In this document: piece by piece, positions 37,839 to 46,612 of the stretch | Layout: every line of letters begins with the position of its first letter | How positions within the stretch are numbered: the first letter of the stretch is position 1 | Origin: Mesorhizobium sp. M1D.F.Ca.ET.043.01.1.1 | GTDB taxonomy: Bacteria; Pseudomonadota; Alphaproteobacteria; Rhizobiales; Rhizobiaceae | Length of the DNA stretch: 64,000 nt | NCBI RefSeq assembly: GCF_003952385.1 | Contig: NZ_CP034444.1 | Span: 6,275,001 to 6,339,000, forward strand | Direction: 5' to 3' | Notes under the pieces: model-generated | Told to the model about the DNA's origin: nothing | Seen by the model: only the letters and a program-made list of their open reading frames with translations | Database searches by the model: none | Program-made: the position numbers and the translations under genes

Positions 37839-39368
37839 ATGCAATTCAATGGTTTGAAGGCAAACGGACGCAATCTGGCGCGTGGCTGCGCCGTCCTCAT
37901 GATCGCCGGCGCCGCGGCAGGATGCAGCTCGCAGGCGATGCGTTTCAACGGTGTCGACGACGTCTTCACCTCGTCGACCAACAACCAGCGCGCCATCATC
38001 AACAAGCAGGGCGCCGACCAGCCCTATCCGGGCGATACGGTGGCGCCGGCACCCGTCGACGGCACCCACACCCAGTCGGTGAGCCGATCAAGCCTCGAGC
38101 CGGTGACGTCCCAGCAACTGCCGCCGCCCTCGGCGCCGGCTGCCGCGCCCGCCAAGCCGATGCGCACCGCGTCGGCCCCGGCTCTGGCGCCGGCTCCCGC
38201 CGCGCCGCATCTCGACAAGACGGCCACCGGCACGGTCGCGCCGGCGGCGAAGCCCTTCAAGAGCGCCGAGCCCGATGCCGTGCGCAACGCAAGTGCTGCG
38301 CCGCACGCGACCGAGATCGTGGTGAGGGAAGGCGAGACGATTTCGGGCCTCGCGCGGCAATATCATGTGCCGGCTGACGCGATCATCAAGGTCAACGGGC
38401 TCGATGCCAGCAAGGGTGTCAGGACCGGCCAGAAGATCGTCATCCCGGCCTATGCCTATTCGAGCAAGGGCGAGCCGAAGGCTGCCGACGCCGGCAAGCC
38501 CGCCAACACGCCGAAGCAGCCCGCGGGCGCGCCGGAGAAGGTTGCCGTGCTGCCGCAGCAGCCGAAGCTCAAGGACGGCAAGTCGGCCGCGCAGGTCGAT
38601 GCATCGGCGGCGGCCAGCGGTTCGAAGAACGCCAAGCCCGCGCAGATGGCCGATGCAAAGCCGGCTGGCGCCGGCGGAACCTACACTGTCCAGCAGGGCG
38701 ATTCCCTGTCCTCGATCGCGCGGAAGACCGGCGTCGGCGTCACGGCGCTCAAGCAGGCCAACGGCATGAAGGACGGGCTGCTGAAGATCGGCCAGACGCT
38801 CAAGGTTCCGGCCGGCGGCACCGTTGTTGCCACCGCCAAGCCTGCCGCGACCAAGTCGACCGTCGACCCGGTGACGACGGCGACCACGCAGCCGCCGGCA
38901 AAGACCACGCCGTCGGAGACGCTCGCCTCCTACACGCCGCCGAAGAAGGACGCCAAGGTCATCCAGCAGGCCGAGGACGACGATGCGGTTGCGCCGGATG
39001 CGACCGGCATCGGCAAGATGCGCTGGCCGGTGCGCGGCCGCGTGATCTCCGGCTTCGGCTCCGGCAAGGACGGCGTCGACATCGCGGTGCCGGAAGGAAC
39101 GCCGATCAAGGCGGCCGAGAACGGCGTCGTCATCTACGCGGGCGACGGTCTCAAGGAGTTCGGCAACACCGTACTGGTGCGCCACGAGAACGGGCTGGTC
39201 ACCGTCTATGGCCATGCCAGCTCGATCGAGGTGCAGCGCGGCCAGAAGGTCAAGCGCGGCCAGGAGATCGCGCTTTCGGGCATGAGCGGCACCACGGACT
39301 CGCCGAAGCTGCACTTCGAGGTGCGCAAGAACTCCGCCCCGGTCGACCCGAGCGGCTATCTCGAATAG
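37839..39368 (+). CDS. nlpD: NlpD/EnvC-like lipoprotein with two LysM domains and a degenerate M23 (LytM) domain
   Basis: A 509-residue lipoprotein. The signal ends in a lipobox (GAAAGC, then SSQ). LysM1 lies near residues 155-205 (VVREGETISGLARQY), LysM2 near 280-330 (TYTVQQGDSLSSIARKTGVG), with Pro/Ala linkers. The C-terminal LytM domain (about 390-505) appears to lack zinc ligands. The first His of HxGxD is replaced (GSGKDGVDIAVP), and the HxH motif reads KLHFE. This is as in NlpD, which activates amidases without cutting. The ATG at 37839 is preferred to the GTG at 37824. It closes surE-pcm-nlpD. Confidence 0.9.
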   Translation: MQFNGLKANGRNLARGCAVLMIAGAAAGCSSQAMRFNGVDDVFTSSTNNQRAIINKQGADQPYPGDTVAPAPVDGTHTQSVSRSSLEPVTSQQLPPPSAPAAAPAKPMRTASAPALAPAPAAPHLDKTATGTVAPAAKPFKSAEPDAVRNASAAPHATEIVVREGETISGLARQYHVPADAIIKVNGLDASKGVRTGQKIVIPAYAYSSKGEPKAADAGKPANTPKQPAGAPEKVAVLPQQPKLKDGKSAAQVDASAAASGSKNAKPAQMADAKPAGAGGTYTVQQGDSLSSIARKTGVGVTALKQANGMKDGLLKIGQTLKVPAGGTVVATAKPAATKSTVDPVTTATTQPPAKTTPSETLASYTPPKKDAKVIQQAEDDDAVAPDATGIGKMRWPVRGRVISGFGSGKDGVDIAVPEGTPIKAAENGVVIYAGDGLKEFGNTVLVRHENGLVTVYGHASSIEVQRGQKVKRGQEIALSGMSGTTDSPKLHFEVRKNSAPVDPSGYLE

Positions 39369-39419
39369 AACAAGAACAAATTGCGGGCCGCCTGACCTCC
39401 AGTCCGGACCGCCGGCTTC

Positions 39420-39447
39420 AGCCCGCTCCACCAGGAGCGGGCTTTTT
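39420..39447 (+). terminator. Rho-independent terminator after the nlpD-like gene
   Basis: AGCCCGCTCC pairs with GGAGCGGGCT around ACCA, followed by TTTT. It stands between this gene and the convergent ATPase gene. Confidence 0.88.
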
Positions 39448-39470
39448 CAGTTGCGGTCAATCGAGTTCGA

Positions 39471-40343
39471 TCAATCCTTGAGCGGCTTGCCGAGACGGCC
39501 GGCGAGATCCTGCGTGAACTGCCAGGCGACGCGGCCGGAGCGGCTGCCGCGCGTCGTTGCCCATTCCAGCGCTTCGGCGCGCAGCGTGTCGGGATCGATG
39601 GCGAGGCCGTGATAGCGGACATAGCCGTCGATCATGTCGAGATATTCGTCCTGCGAGCATTTGTGGAAGCCGAGCCACAGGCCGAAGCGGTCCGAGAGCG
39701 AGACCTTTTCCTCTACCGCCTCCGACGGGTTGATGGCTGTCGAGCGCTCATTGTCGATCATGTCGCGCGGCAACAGATGCCGCCGGTTCGAGGTGGCGTA
39801 GAAGATGACGTTGGCCGGCCGGCCCTCGACGCCGCCTTCGAGCGCCGCCTTCAGCGACTTGTAGGAGGTGTCGTCGTGGTCGAAGGACAGGTCGTCGCAA
39901 AACAGGATGAAGCGGTAGGGGGCAGCCTTCAGCAAACCCATCAGCTTGGGCAGCGTGTCGATGTCCTCGCGGTGGATCTCGATCAGCTTGAGCGGGAGGT
40001 CGAGCTTGTCCGAGGCGTTGACCTTGGCGTGCACGGCCTTGACCAGCGATGATTTGCCCATGCCGCGCGCGCCCCAGAGCAGCACGTTGTTGGCGGCGAA
40101 GCCGGACGCGAAGCGCTCGGTGTTGTCGAGCAGGATGTCGCGGACCCGGTCGACGCCGCGGATCAGGCCGATGTCGACGCGGTTGACCTTGCGCACCGGC
40201 TCAAGGTAGCCGGGATCGGCCTGCCATACGAAGCAGTCGGCGACGCCGAGGTCGGTCTCCGGAACCGGTGGCGGGGCTAGGCGGGAGACGGCCTCGATCA
40301 GGCGGTCGAGCTTCTTGTTCAGGTCATCCAGGCTATCGGTCAT
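39471..40343 (-). CDS. DUF815-family AAA+-type ATPase
   Basis: A 290-residue P-loop protein. Walker A is LLWGARGMGKSSLVKAVH (near 88-105), and Walker B is YRFILFCDDLSFD. It ends in a helical lid with TTRGSRSGRVAWQFTQDLAG. Proteins of this family are conserved in proteobacteria and of unknown role. The ATG at 40343 (MTDSLDDLNKKLDRL) is chosen over an upstream frame to 40454. It is the only minus-strand gene in the 23-46 kb core run, between the nlpD-like gene and yajC. Confidence 0.85.
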   Translation of the reverse strand: MTDSLDDLNKKLDRLIEAVSRLAPPPVPETDLGVADCFVWQADPGYLEPVRKVNRVDIGLIRGVDRVRDILLDNTERFASGFAANNVLLWGARGMGKSSLVKAVHAKVNASDKLDLPLKLIEIHREDIDTLPKLMGLLKAAPYRFILFCDDLSFDHDDTSYKSLKAALEGGVEGRPANVIFYATSNRRHLLPRDMIDNERSTAINPSEAVEEKVSLSDRFGLWLGFHKCSQDEYLDMIDGYVRYHGLAIDPDTLRAEALEWATTRGSRSGRVAWQFTQDLAGRLGKPLKD

Positions 40344-40611
40344 TTGCGGTCTTCTTCGCTTTGGCAATCTCGGAACGTGAAACGGGTCCGGGACCGCACA
40401 CCAAGAACCAAGTGCAAGCTTTTGTTGGAGCACGATCTTTTCGGCCAGCTCCAAGCGGCTTCCGGCTGCGACCCTCTAGCACGCGCCAAACGGCTGGAAA
40501 AGCAACGGATTCGGCTGGTCGCAGAGTTGCATTGGCAACTTTACCGACTATATTCCGGCCAAATTTTCGCGAGGCCGCCCCGGCGGTTTTCAATCATCCA
40601 GGAGTTTCTTG

Positions 40612-40950
40612 ATGTTCGTCACACCGGCATACGCCCAAGGCGTCGGTACCTCGCCAGACATGTTCATCAGCATTTTGCCGTTTGTCCTGATTTTCGTGAT
40701 CATGTATTTTCTGATCATCCGGCCGCAGCGCACGCAGTTGAAGAAGCGCCAGGAAATGCTGGCCGCGGTGCGCCGCGGCGATACGGTGGTGACCGGCGGC
40801 GGCTTCGTCGGCAAGGTGACCAAGGTGATCGACGACAACGAACTGGAGATCGACCTTGGCGGCGGAACCAAGGTGACGGCGCTGCGCTCGACGATCTCCG
40901 ACGTTCGGGTCAAGGGCGAGCCGGTGGCGAACCAGAACGCCAAGAAGTAG
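40612..40950 (+). CDS. yajC: Preprotein translocase accessory subunit YajC
   Basis: A 112-residue single-pass membrane protein of the SecDF-YajC complex. The membrane helix is ISILPFVLIFVIMYFLIIRP, followed by QRTQLKKRQEMLAAVRRGDT and VTGGGFVGKVTKVIDDNELE, the family signature. AGGAG stands at good distance before the ATG. It leads yajC-SecD-like-secDF. Confidence 0.95.
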   Translation: MFVTPAYAQGVGTSPDMFISILPFVLIFVIMYFLIIRPQRTQLKKRQEMLAAVRRGDTVVTGGGFVGKVTKVIDDNELEIDLGGGTKVTALRSTISDVRVKGEPVANQNAKK

Positions 40951-41002
40951 GCGAAATCCCGGCGGCATTAGCCGCGGGCAGGGCTCTGACGAGCGGCGGC
41001 AC

Positions 41003-42001
41003 ATGATTTATCTTTCGCGCCTGAAGGTCATTCTGATCGGTCTTGCCCTGGTCTCGATGGTCTTCGGCGCGTCGAATGCCTTCGCCGCCGATCCCCATAT
41101 GCTGCTTCGCGTCGATGTGACCGATCTAGTCAGCAGTCGCATGGCGGCGGCGCGCGACGAGATCAGGACGCTGCTGCGCGATGCCCAACCGAGGATCGGC
41201 TACAGCGGCCTTGCCGCGTCGGACCGCGCCGTTCAAGTCCGTATCGACGACGTCAATCAGGTCGAGGCCGCCAAGGCGTTACTCAAGGTGTTGACCGATC
41301 CTGTCGCGGGCATGCAGCAAATGGCCCTGGACGAGAGCGAGTCCGGCCTGTTGAAGTTCACGATGACGGACGCTGGCGTGAAATCCCGAACGTCCGCCGC
41401 CCTCAAGCAATCGATCGAGGTCATCAAAAATCGCCTGCACGATCTTGGCATGGCTGACGCGGCTGTCGAGCAAGCGGACGACAACGAGATACTGGTTCGG
41501 GCGCCGAGCGCCGGGGATTTGCAGGGGCTGGGGGAAATCCTCGTCCGGCCGGGCCGGCTGAGCTTGCAATTGGTCAACACCTCGATGCCGGTGGAGGACG
41601 CGATTAAGAGCGGCCCGCCTCCCGGAACGAAAGTGGTTTATACTTCAGACGATCCGCCCGTCCCTTATCTGGTCGAGGACAGGGTGATCGTGGCAGGCAA
41701 AAGCGTGGTGGATGCGAAGGCGACAAACAGCCCTGAGATCGGCGAGCCCGTTGTCGTATTCCTGCTCGATTCCAGGGGTACGGAACGCTTCAAATGGGCA
41801 ACTGAGCGCAACATCGGCAAGCCGTTTGCGGTGATTTTGGACGACAAGGTGATTTCGGCACCGATCATTCGCGAGCCGATCAAGGGCAACACCGGTCAGA
41901 TTTCAGGAAATTTCACGGACCACGACGCCAAGACCATTGCGCTGCTGATGCGCACTGGTGCGCTGCCGGCGCGATTGACAATCGTCGAGGAAGCGAGATA
42001 G
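41003..42001 (+). CDS. Stand-alone SecD N-terminal/periplasmic-domain paralogue
   Basis: A 332-residue protein matching only the first membrane segment and large periplasmic (P1) domain of SecD. It starts MIYLSRLKVILIGLALV, very like the SecDF start MLYFSRLKMILIWLAVA. Shared blocks include DPPVPYLVEDRVIVAGKS, NIGKPFAVILDDKVISAP, and IIREPIKGNTGQISGNFT. It stops at RLTIVEEAR, exactly where SecDF goes on (KLTIIEERTVGPG) into the five remaining membrane helices. The start ends in FAADP, so it may be secreted. Between yajC and secDF it is a partial duplication; the frame is intact with diverged sequence, so it is probably retained. Confidence 0.85.
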   Translation: MIYLSRLKVILIGLALVSMVFGASNAFAADPHMLLRVDVTDLVSSRMAAARDEIRTLLRDAQPRIGYSGLAASDRAVQVRIDDVNQVEAAKALLKVLTDPVAGMQQMALDESESGLLKFTMTDAGVKSRTSAALKQSIEVIKNRLHDLGMADAAVEQADDNEILVRAPSAGDLQGLGEILVRPGRLSLQLVNTSMPVEDAIKSGPPPGTKVVYTSDDPPVPYLVEDRVIVAGKSVVDAKATNSPEIGEPVVVFLLDSRGTERFKWATERNIGKPFAVILDDKVISAPIIREPIKGNTGQISGNFTDHDAKTIALLMRTGALPARLTIVEEAR

Positions 42002-42090
42002 GGCCGGCCGTGGTTGAAATGACGACATTAGACGACAACCGAGCCGATGGCGGAACGCTGCCGCTTGTACGCCTGAACGGATAAGAACGA

Positions 42091-44643
42091 ATGCTGTATT
42101 TCTCGCGCCTGAAGATGATCCTGATCTGGCTGGCAGTGGCCGTCACAGTGATCCTCGCCGCGCCCAACCTGTTCCCGGCAAGCATGCTGGCGCAACTGCC
42201 GAGCTGGGTGCCGAAGCGGCAGATGACGCTTGGCCTCGACCTCCAGGGCGGCTCGCACATCCTGCTCCAGATGGATCAGAACGACCTGATCAAGGATCAA
42301 CTGGAGACGACGCGCGACGAGATCAGGACGCTGTTGCGGGAAGCCAAGATCCAATACACCGGCCTTGGTGGAACGGGCCGGACCGTGCAGGTGCGCATCA
42401 GTGATCCGAGCCAGGTCGAAGCCGCCAAGACAGCGCTGAAGCCGATAACCAATCCGATCGCGGCCGGCCTCTTCACCGGCGGTTCCGTGCAGTCGATGAC
42501 GCTGGACGATTCCGAGTCCGGCTTGCTGAAGTTCACCGTCACGGATGGCGGTATCAAGTACCGTACGTCGACGGCCCTGTCGCAGGCGATCGAAGTCGTG
42601 GAGCGGCGTGTCAACGCGCTCGGCACGACCGAGCCGATCGTGCAGCGGCAGGGCGATGATCGCATTCTGGTCCAGGTGCCTGGGCTTCAGAATCCGCAAA
42701 GGCTCAAGGACATTATCGGTCAGACCGCCAAGCTGACGTTCCAAATGGTCGATACGTCGGTGCCGGTCCAGGACGCGATGAAGAACCGCCCACCGCCAGG
42801 CGATTCGGTCCTGTATTCCCAGGACGATCCTCCGGTTCCCTATCTGATCGAGAACCGCGTGATCGTGTCGGGCGAAGACCTGTCGAACGCGACGCCGACT
42901 TATAACTCGCAGACGAATGAGCCGGTGGTTTCGTTCACGTTCAATTCTCGCGGGGCGACCCGGTTCGGTCAGGCGACCCAGCAGAATGTCGGCAAGCCGT
43001 TCGCCATCGTGCTCGACAATCAGGTGATCTCGGCGCCGGTGATCCGCGAGCCGATCCTTGGCGGAAGCGGGCAGATCTCTGGCAATTTCACCGCCGAGAG
43101 CGCTAACGATCTTGCCGTGTTGCTGCGCGCCGGCGCATTGCCGGCCAAATTGACCATCATCGAAGAGCGCACGGTTGGTCCTGGCCTCGGTCAGGATTCA
43201 ATTCATGCCGGCAAGGTCGCGGGCGTGATTGGCTCGATTCTGGTCGTCGCCTTCATGTTCGTCGCTTACGGCTTTCTCGGTTTCCTCGCCAACGTCGCGC
43301 TTGCCGTGCACGTGGCGATGATCGTGGGTGCGCTTTCGCTGCTTGGCGCCACGCTGACCTTGCCGGGTATCGCCGGTATCGTGCTCACCATCGGCATGGC
43401 GGTGGACTCGAACGTTCTGATCTACGAGCGTATCCGCGAGGAGCGACGAAACGGCCGTTCGGTCATCCAGGCGATCGATACCGGCTTCACCAAAGCGCTG
43501 GCCACCATCGTCGACTCCAACGTCACCTCGCTGATCGCGACCGTGGTGCTGTTCTGGCTAGGCACCGGCCCGGTGAAGGGCTTCGCCATCACCTATGCGA
43601 TCGGCATTCTGACGACGGTCTTCACCGCCTTCACCTTCACCCGCATGCTGGTGGCGATCTGGCTGCGCCGCGCGCGTCCTAAGGAATTGCCGCGAGCGCC
43701 GGTCACCTTCATCCCGCCGGGCACCAAGATCCCGTTCATGGGCATCCGCCGCTGGACCTTCGCTTTGTCCAGCCTGCTGTCGATCCTGTCGGTGGTTGGG
43801 TTCCTGACCATCGACATCAACTACGGCATCGACTTCAAGGGCGGCTCGATGATCGAGGTGCAGGCGAAGCAGGGCAACGCCGATCTCGCCGACATCCGTG
43901 GCCGGCTGTCCGAGCTCAACATTGGCGAGATCCAGGTGCAGCAATTCGGCCAGCCGAATGACGTGCTGATCCGCGTCGGCACCCAGGACGCCGGCGAGAA
44001 TGCCGAGCAGACCGTCATCGACAAGGTGAGGGGCGAGCTGCAGGACCAGTATGACTTCCGCCGCGTTGAGGTGGTGGGACCGACGGTTTCCGGGGAGCTT
44101 GCCAAGCAAGGCACGATCGCCATGCTGATCGCGCTGGTCGGCATCCTGCTCTACGTCTGGTTCCGCTTCGAATGGCAGTTCGCGGTCGGCGCCATCGTCG
44201 CCACCGTGCACGATGTGGTGATGACGATTGGCTTCTTCGTCATATCGGGGCTGGAATTCAACCAGTCGTCGCTGGCGGCGATCCTCACCATCATCGGCTA
44301 TTCATTGAACGATACCATCGTCGTCTACGACCGCGTCCGCGAGGATTTACGCAAATACAAGAAGATGCCGCTGCCGCAGCTTCTGAACAATGCCATCAAC
44401 GAGACGCTGTCGCGAACCACGCTGACCTCGGTCACGACATCCCTGGCGCTTTTGGCGCTGGTGCTGTTCGGCGGCGAGGTGATCCGCTCCTTCACGCTGG
44501 CAATGCTGTTCGGCGTGGTGTTCGGCACCTATTCGTCGATCTTCATCGCCGCGCCGCTGCTGATCCTGTTCAAGTTGCGGCCGCAGGCCGCGACCGCCGA
44601 CGAGGAGAAGAAGCCGGTGAACGGCAAGGCCGTGACGACCTGA
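42091..44643 (+). CDS. secDF: Protein translocase subunit SecDF (fused SecD and SecF)
   Basis: An 850-residue proton-driven Sec accessory complex in one chain. The SecD half (about 1-540) has the P1 periplasmic domain and TM2-6 with GIAGIVLTIGMAVDSNVLIYERIREE. The SecF half (about 548-840) starts with RRWTFALSSLLSILSVVGFL and has GYSLNDTIVVYDRVREDLRK and LSRTTLTSVTTSLALLALVL. The conserved Asp and Arg for proton relay are present in both halves. A hairpin terminator follows. Fused SecDF is common in rhizobia. Confidence 0.96.
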   Translation: MLYFSRLKMILIWLAVAVTVILAAPNLFPASMLAQLPSWVPKRQMTLGLDLQGGSHILLQMDQNDLIKDQLETTRDEIRTLLREAKIQYTGLGGTGRTVQVRISDPSQVEAAKTALKPITNPIAAGLFTGGSVQSMTLDDSESGLLKFTVTDGGIKYRTSTALSQAIEVVERRVNALGTTEPIVQRQGDDRILVQVPGLQNPQRLKDIIGQTAKLTFQMVDTSVPVQDAMKNRPPPGDSVLYSQDDPPVPYLIENRVIVSGEDLSNATPTYNSQTNEPVVSFTFNSRGATRFGQATQQNVGKPFAIVLDNQVISAPVIREPILGGSGQISGNFTAESANDLAVLLRAGALPAKLTIIEERTVGPGLGQDSIHAGKVAGVIGSILVVAFMFVAYGFLGFLANVALAVHVAMIVGALSLLGATLTLPGIAGIVLTIGMAVDSNVLIYERIREERRNGRSVIQAIDTGFTKALATIVDSNVTSLIATVVLFWLGTGPVKGFAITYAIGILTTVFTAFTFTRMLVAIWLRRARPKELPRAPVTFIPPGTKIPFMGIRRWTFALSSLLSILSVVGFLTIDINYGIDFKGGSMIEVQAKQGNADLADIRGRLSELNIGEIQVQQFGQPNDVLIRVGTQDAGENAEQTVIDKVRGELQDQYDFRRVEVVGPTVSGELAKQGTIAMLIALVGILLYVWFRFEWQFAVGAIVATVHDVVMTIGFFVISGLEFNQSSLAAILTIIGYSLNDTIVVYDRVREDLRKYKKMPLPQLLNNAINETLSRTTLTSVTTSLALLALVLFGGEVIRSFTLAMLFGVVFGTYSSIFIAAPLLILFKLRPQAATADEEKKPVNGKAVTT

Positions 44644-44650
44644 CGCCGTT

Positions 44651-44689
44651 AGATCAGGATGGCGTTTCGTTGAACCGTCATCCTGATCT
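44651..44689 (+). terminator. Hairpin after secDF
   Basis: AGATCAGGATG (44651-44661) pairs perfectly with CATCCTGATCT (44679-44689), 8 bp after the secDF stop. No long T-run follows, but the next bases are AATCTTT. Confidence 0.6.
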
Positions 44690-44697
44690 AATCTTTG

Positions 44698-44861
44698 GAG
44701 CATGATCTTTTCCGAAAACCGGTTCTCACTTTTCGGGATCATGCTCTGATGCCGGATGATTTCGGATCGAGTCGACCTGAAATCTGAATCCGGCTCTAAA
44801 TCAAAGAGACAGAGCATGATGTCGTCCGAAAACCGCTCCACACTTTTCGGCATCGCGCTCT
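44698..44861. repeat. Two interspersed palindromes of the GAGCATGATC family
   Basis: Copy 1 is GAGCATGATC (44698-44707) ... GATCATGCTC (44738-44747), with core TCCGAAAACCGGTTCTCACT. Copy 2 (44811-44861) is a diverged relative, AGAGCATGATGTCGTCCGAA ... CATCGCGCTCT. Both are of the kind scattered in rhizobial intergenic regions. Confidence 0.8.
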
Positions 44862-44867
44862 AGACCC

Positions 44868-45257
44868 ATGGCCAAAGGCATCGTCATCCGCGAGGCGCAT
44901 TTTCCCGGCAGGGCGCCGATTGAAGCCTATGGCAATGGCGGGTTCCGCTTTGCTGACATGTCGCATCGCGGCTCGCTGCTCTGCCTGCCGTCGGGCATCC
45001 ATGGCTGGGAGCCAGCCGATCCGCAGGCACTGAAAGCTTCGGACTTCGACAAGCTGTTCGCCCAGGCCGACAAGGTCGAAATCCTGCTGGTCGGCACCGG
45101 CAAGGATCTGCGGCCGCTGCCGGCGGCGTTGCGCGCCGCGCTGAAAGAGGCCGGCATCTCGGCCGACCCGATGTCGACGGGCGCGGCCGTGCGCACCTAC
45201 AACGTGCTTCTGGCCGAGGACCGCGCCGTGGCTGCAGCGCTCATTGCCGTCGATTGA
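44868..45257 (+). CDS. Mth938-like / DUF498 domain protein (NDUFAF3 homologue)
   Basis: A 129-residue protein of the Mth938 fold. Family blocks are FRFADMSHRGSLLCLPSGI near the N-terminus and VEILLVGTGKDLRPLPAALR in the middle, then MSTGAAVRTYNVLLAEDR. The mitochondrial homologue NDUFAF3 assists respiratory complex I assembly. A tie between this family and secDF in alphaproteobacterial genomes has been noted in the literature. The next gene starts immediately after its stop (0-bp gap). Confidence 0.88.
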   Translation: MAKGIVIREAHFPGRAPIEAYGNGGFRFADMSHRGSLLCLPSGIHGWEPADPQALKASDFDKLFAQADKVEILLVGTGKDLRPLPAALRAALKEAGISADPMSTGAAVRTYNVLLAEDRAVAAALIAVD

Positions 45258-46106
45258 ATGGGCGGCGGCTCAACCATTGTCATGGACGCGGTGCGCGCCG
45301 CCGATCCTGACCGCTATCTCTGCGCGCTCTACGCGCCGGCTGACAAGCGCGACGCGTTGCTTGCGCTCTATGCCTTCAATGCGGAGATCGCCAGCGTTCG
45401 CGACCGCATCCATGAGCCGCTGCCGGGCGAGGTGAGGCTGCAATGGTGGCGCGATGTCATCATGGCCGAGGGCGGGGCTGAGACCGGTCATCCGACCGCC
45501 GATGCGCTTGGGGCTACGATTACCGCCAGTCATCTGCCGAAGGCTGCTTTCGACAACATGCTCGAAGCGCGCATCTTCGACCTCTATGACGACCCGATGC
45601 CGTCGCGAACCGATCTCGAGGGCTACTGCGGCGAGACGGCCGCGGCGCTGATCCAGCTTGCGGCGATGGTGCTCGATGCGGCTGCCGCGCCGCACTTTGC
45701 CGAATTGGCAGGCAGGGCGGGCTGCGCGCAGGCGATTACGGGCCTGCTGCTTTTGTTGCCGCTGCACCGCAGGCGAGGCCAATGCTACGTGCCCGCCGAT
45801 ATCCTGGCGGCCGCGGGTACGACACCGGAAGAGTTCGTCAAAGGCGACGGCGGCGCCGGCGCGGAGCGGGCGGTGGCGGCGATGATCGCCCTGGCGCGGG
45901 AGCATCTCAATGCCTTCGAGAAGAGCGTGCCGGCGCTTCCCGCGTCGTTGCGCCCGGCTTTTCTGCCGCTGGCGCTGACGCGCGCCTATCTCGACAAGAT
46001 GGACAAAGCGGGACGGTCTCCACTCGCAGACACCGCGACGCTTTCAACCTTGCGCCGGCATTGGCTGCTCTTGCGCCATGCCATGCGAGGCTGGACACCC
46101 CTTTGA
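45258..46106 (+). CDS. Squalene/phytoene synthase-family protein, NDUFAF6-like
   Basis: A 282-residue all-alpha protein of the trans-isoprenyl diphosphate synthase fold. LLALYAFNAEIASVRDRIHE and EVRLQWWRDVIM are family blocks. The Asp-rich DxxxD motifs of true phytoene/squalene synthases are not obvious (YAFNAEIASV in place of the first), so it is probably not a terpene enzyme. It resembles NDUFAF6, a complex I assembly factor. The gene starts at the base after the Mth938 stop, so the two form a unit with secDF. Confidence 0.83.
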   Translation: MGGGSTIVMDAVRAADPDRYLCALYAPADKRDALLALYAFNAEIASVRDRIHEPLPGEVRLQWWRDVIMAEGGAETGHPTADALGATITASHLPKAAFDNMLEARIFDLYDDPMPSRTDLEGYCGETAAALIQLAAMVLDAAAAPHFAELAGRAGCAQAITGLLLLLPLHRRRGQCYVPADILAAAGTTPEEFVKGDGGAGAERAVAAMIALAREHLNAFEKSVPALPASLRPAFLPLALTRAYLDKMDKAGRSPLADTATLSTLRRHWLLLRHAMRGWTPL

Positions 46107-46186
46107 CGTAAACGTCAATCATGCTAGGGATTCCGCCGCGCGGACTCGCGTCAAAGAAATGCGAGCCGCCGGAGGAGCGCCTTTCC

Positions 46187-46612
46187 ATGAGCCTGCCAGT
46201 CCTGGTCGTCCTTGTCGTTTTCGGCATCGCGCTGTCGGTCGCGGCCGTGCATTTCACCGGCGGCACGACGACCGCGGAGCTTGCCACTGCTGATCAGGCG
46301 CTCGCGCGCTTCGCCGAAGATTTTCCCGATGAAAAGCCGGGTGCCGTGCGGCTGACATCGGACAGGCATGCCGCGTTTCTTGAACTTGGCCTGCAGCGCT
46401 GCGGCATCGTCCAGAGCATCGGCGACTGCTTCCTGACGCGCATCGTCACGCCGCGGGATGTTCTCGCCCTGGCGCGGGAAGGGAACGCCGTGGCGCTGCG
46501 AATGGACGATTTCAGCTGGAAAGGCGGGCGGTTTGCCTTTGCCAACGAAGCCGACGCGCTGGCCGTGGCGGCGGCGCTGCAGGGCCACGATCGGATCCGA
46601 AAGGCAGCGTGA
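46187..46612 (+). CDS. Hypothetical protein with one N-terminal membrane segment
   Basis: About 141 residues. MSLPVLVVLVVFGIALSVAA is a membrane anchor or signal; the rest is a soluble domain with no known motif, rich in charged residues, with CGIVQSIGDCFLTRIVTPRD in the middle. GGAGGA precedes the ATG at 46187. The stop overlaps the start of the sterol-desaturase-like gene (TGATG), so they are coupled. The function is unknown. Confidence 0.7.
   Translation: MSLPVLVVLVVFGIALSVAAVHFTGGTTTAELATADQALARFAEDFPDEKPGAVRLTSDRHAAFLELGLQRCGIVQSIGDCFLTRIVTPRDVLALAREGNAVALRMDDFSWKGGRFAFANEADALAVAAALQGHDRIRKAA

Noticed and set aside
45258..46106. Phytoene or squalene synthase of a carotenoid/hopanoid pathway
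   Set aside because: Asp-rich catalytic motifs are not evident and there are no other terpene genes nearby.
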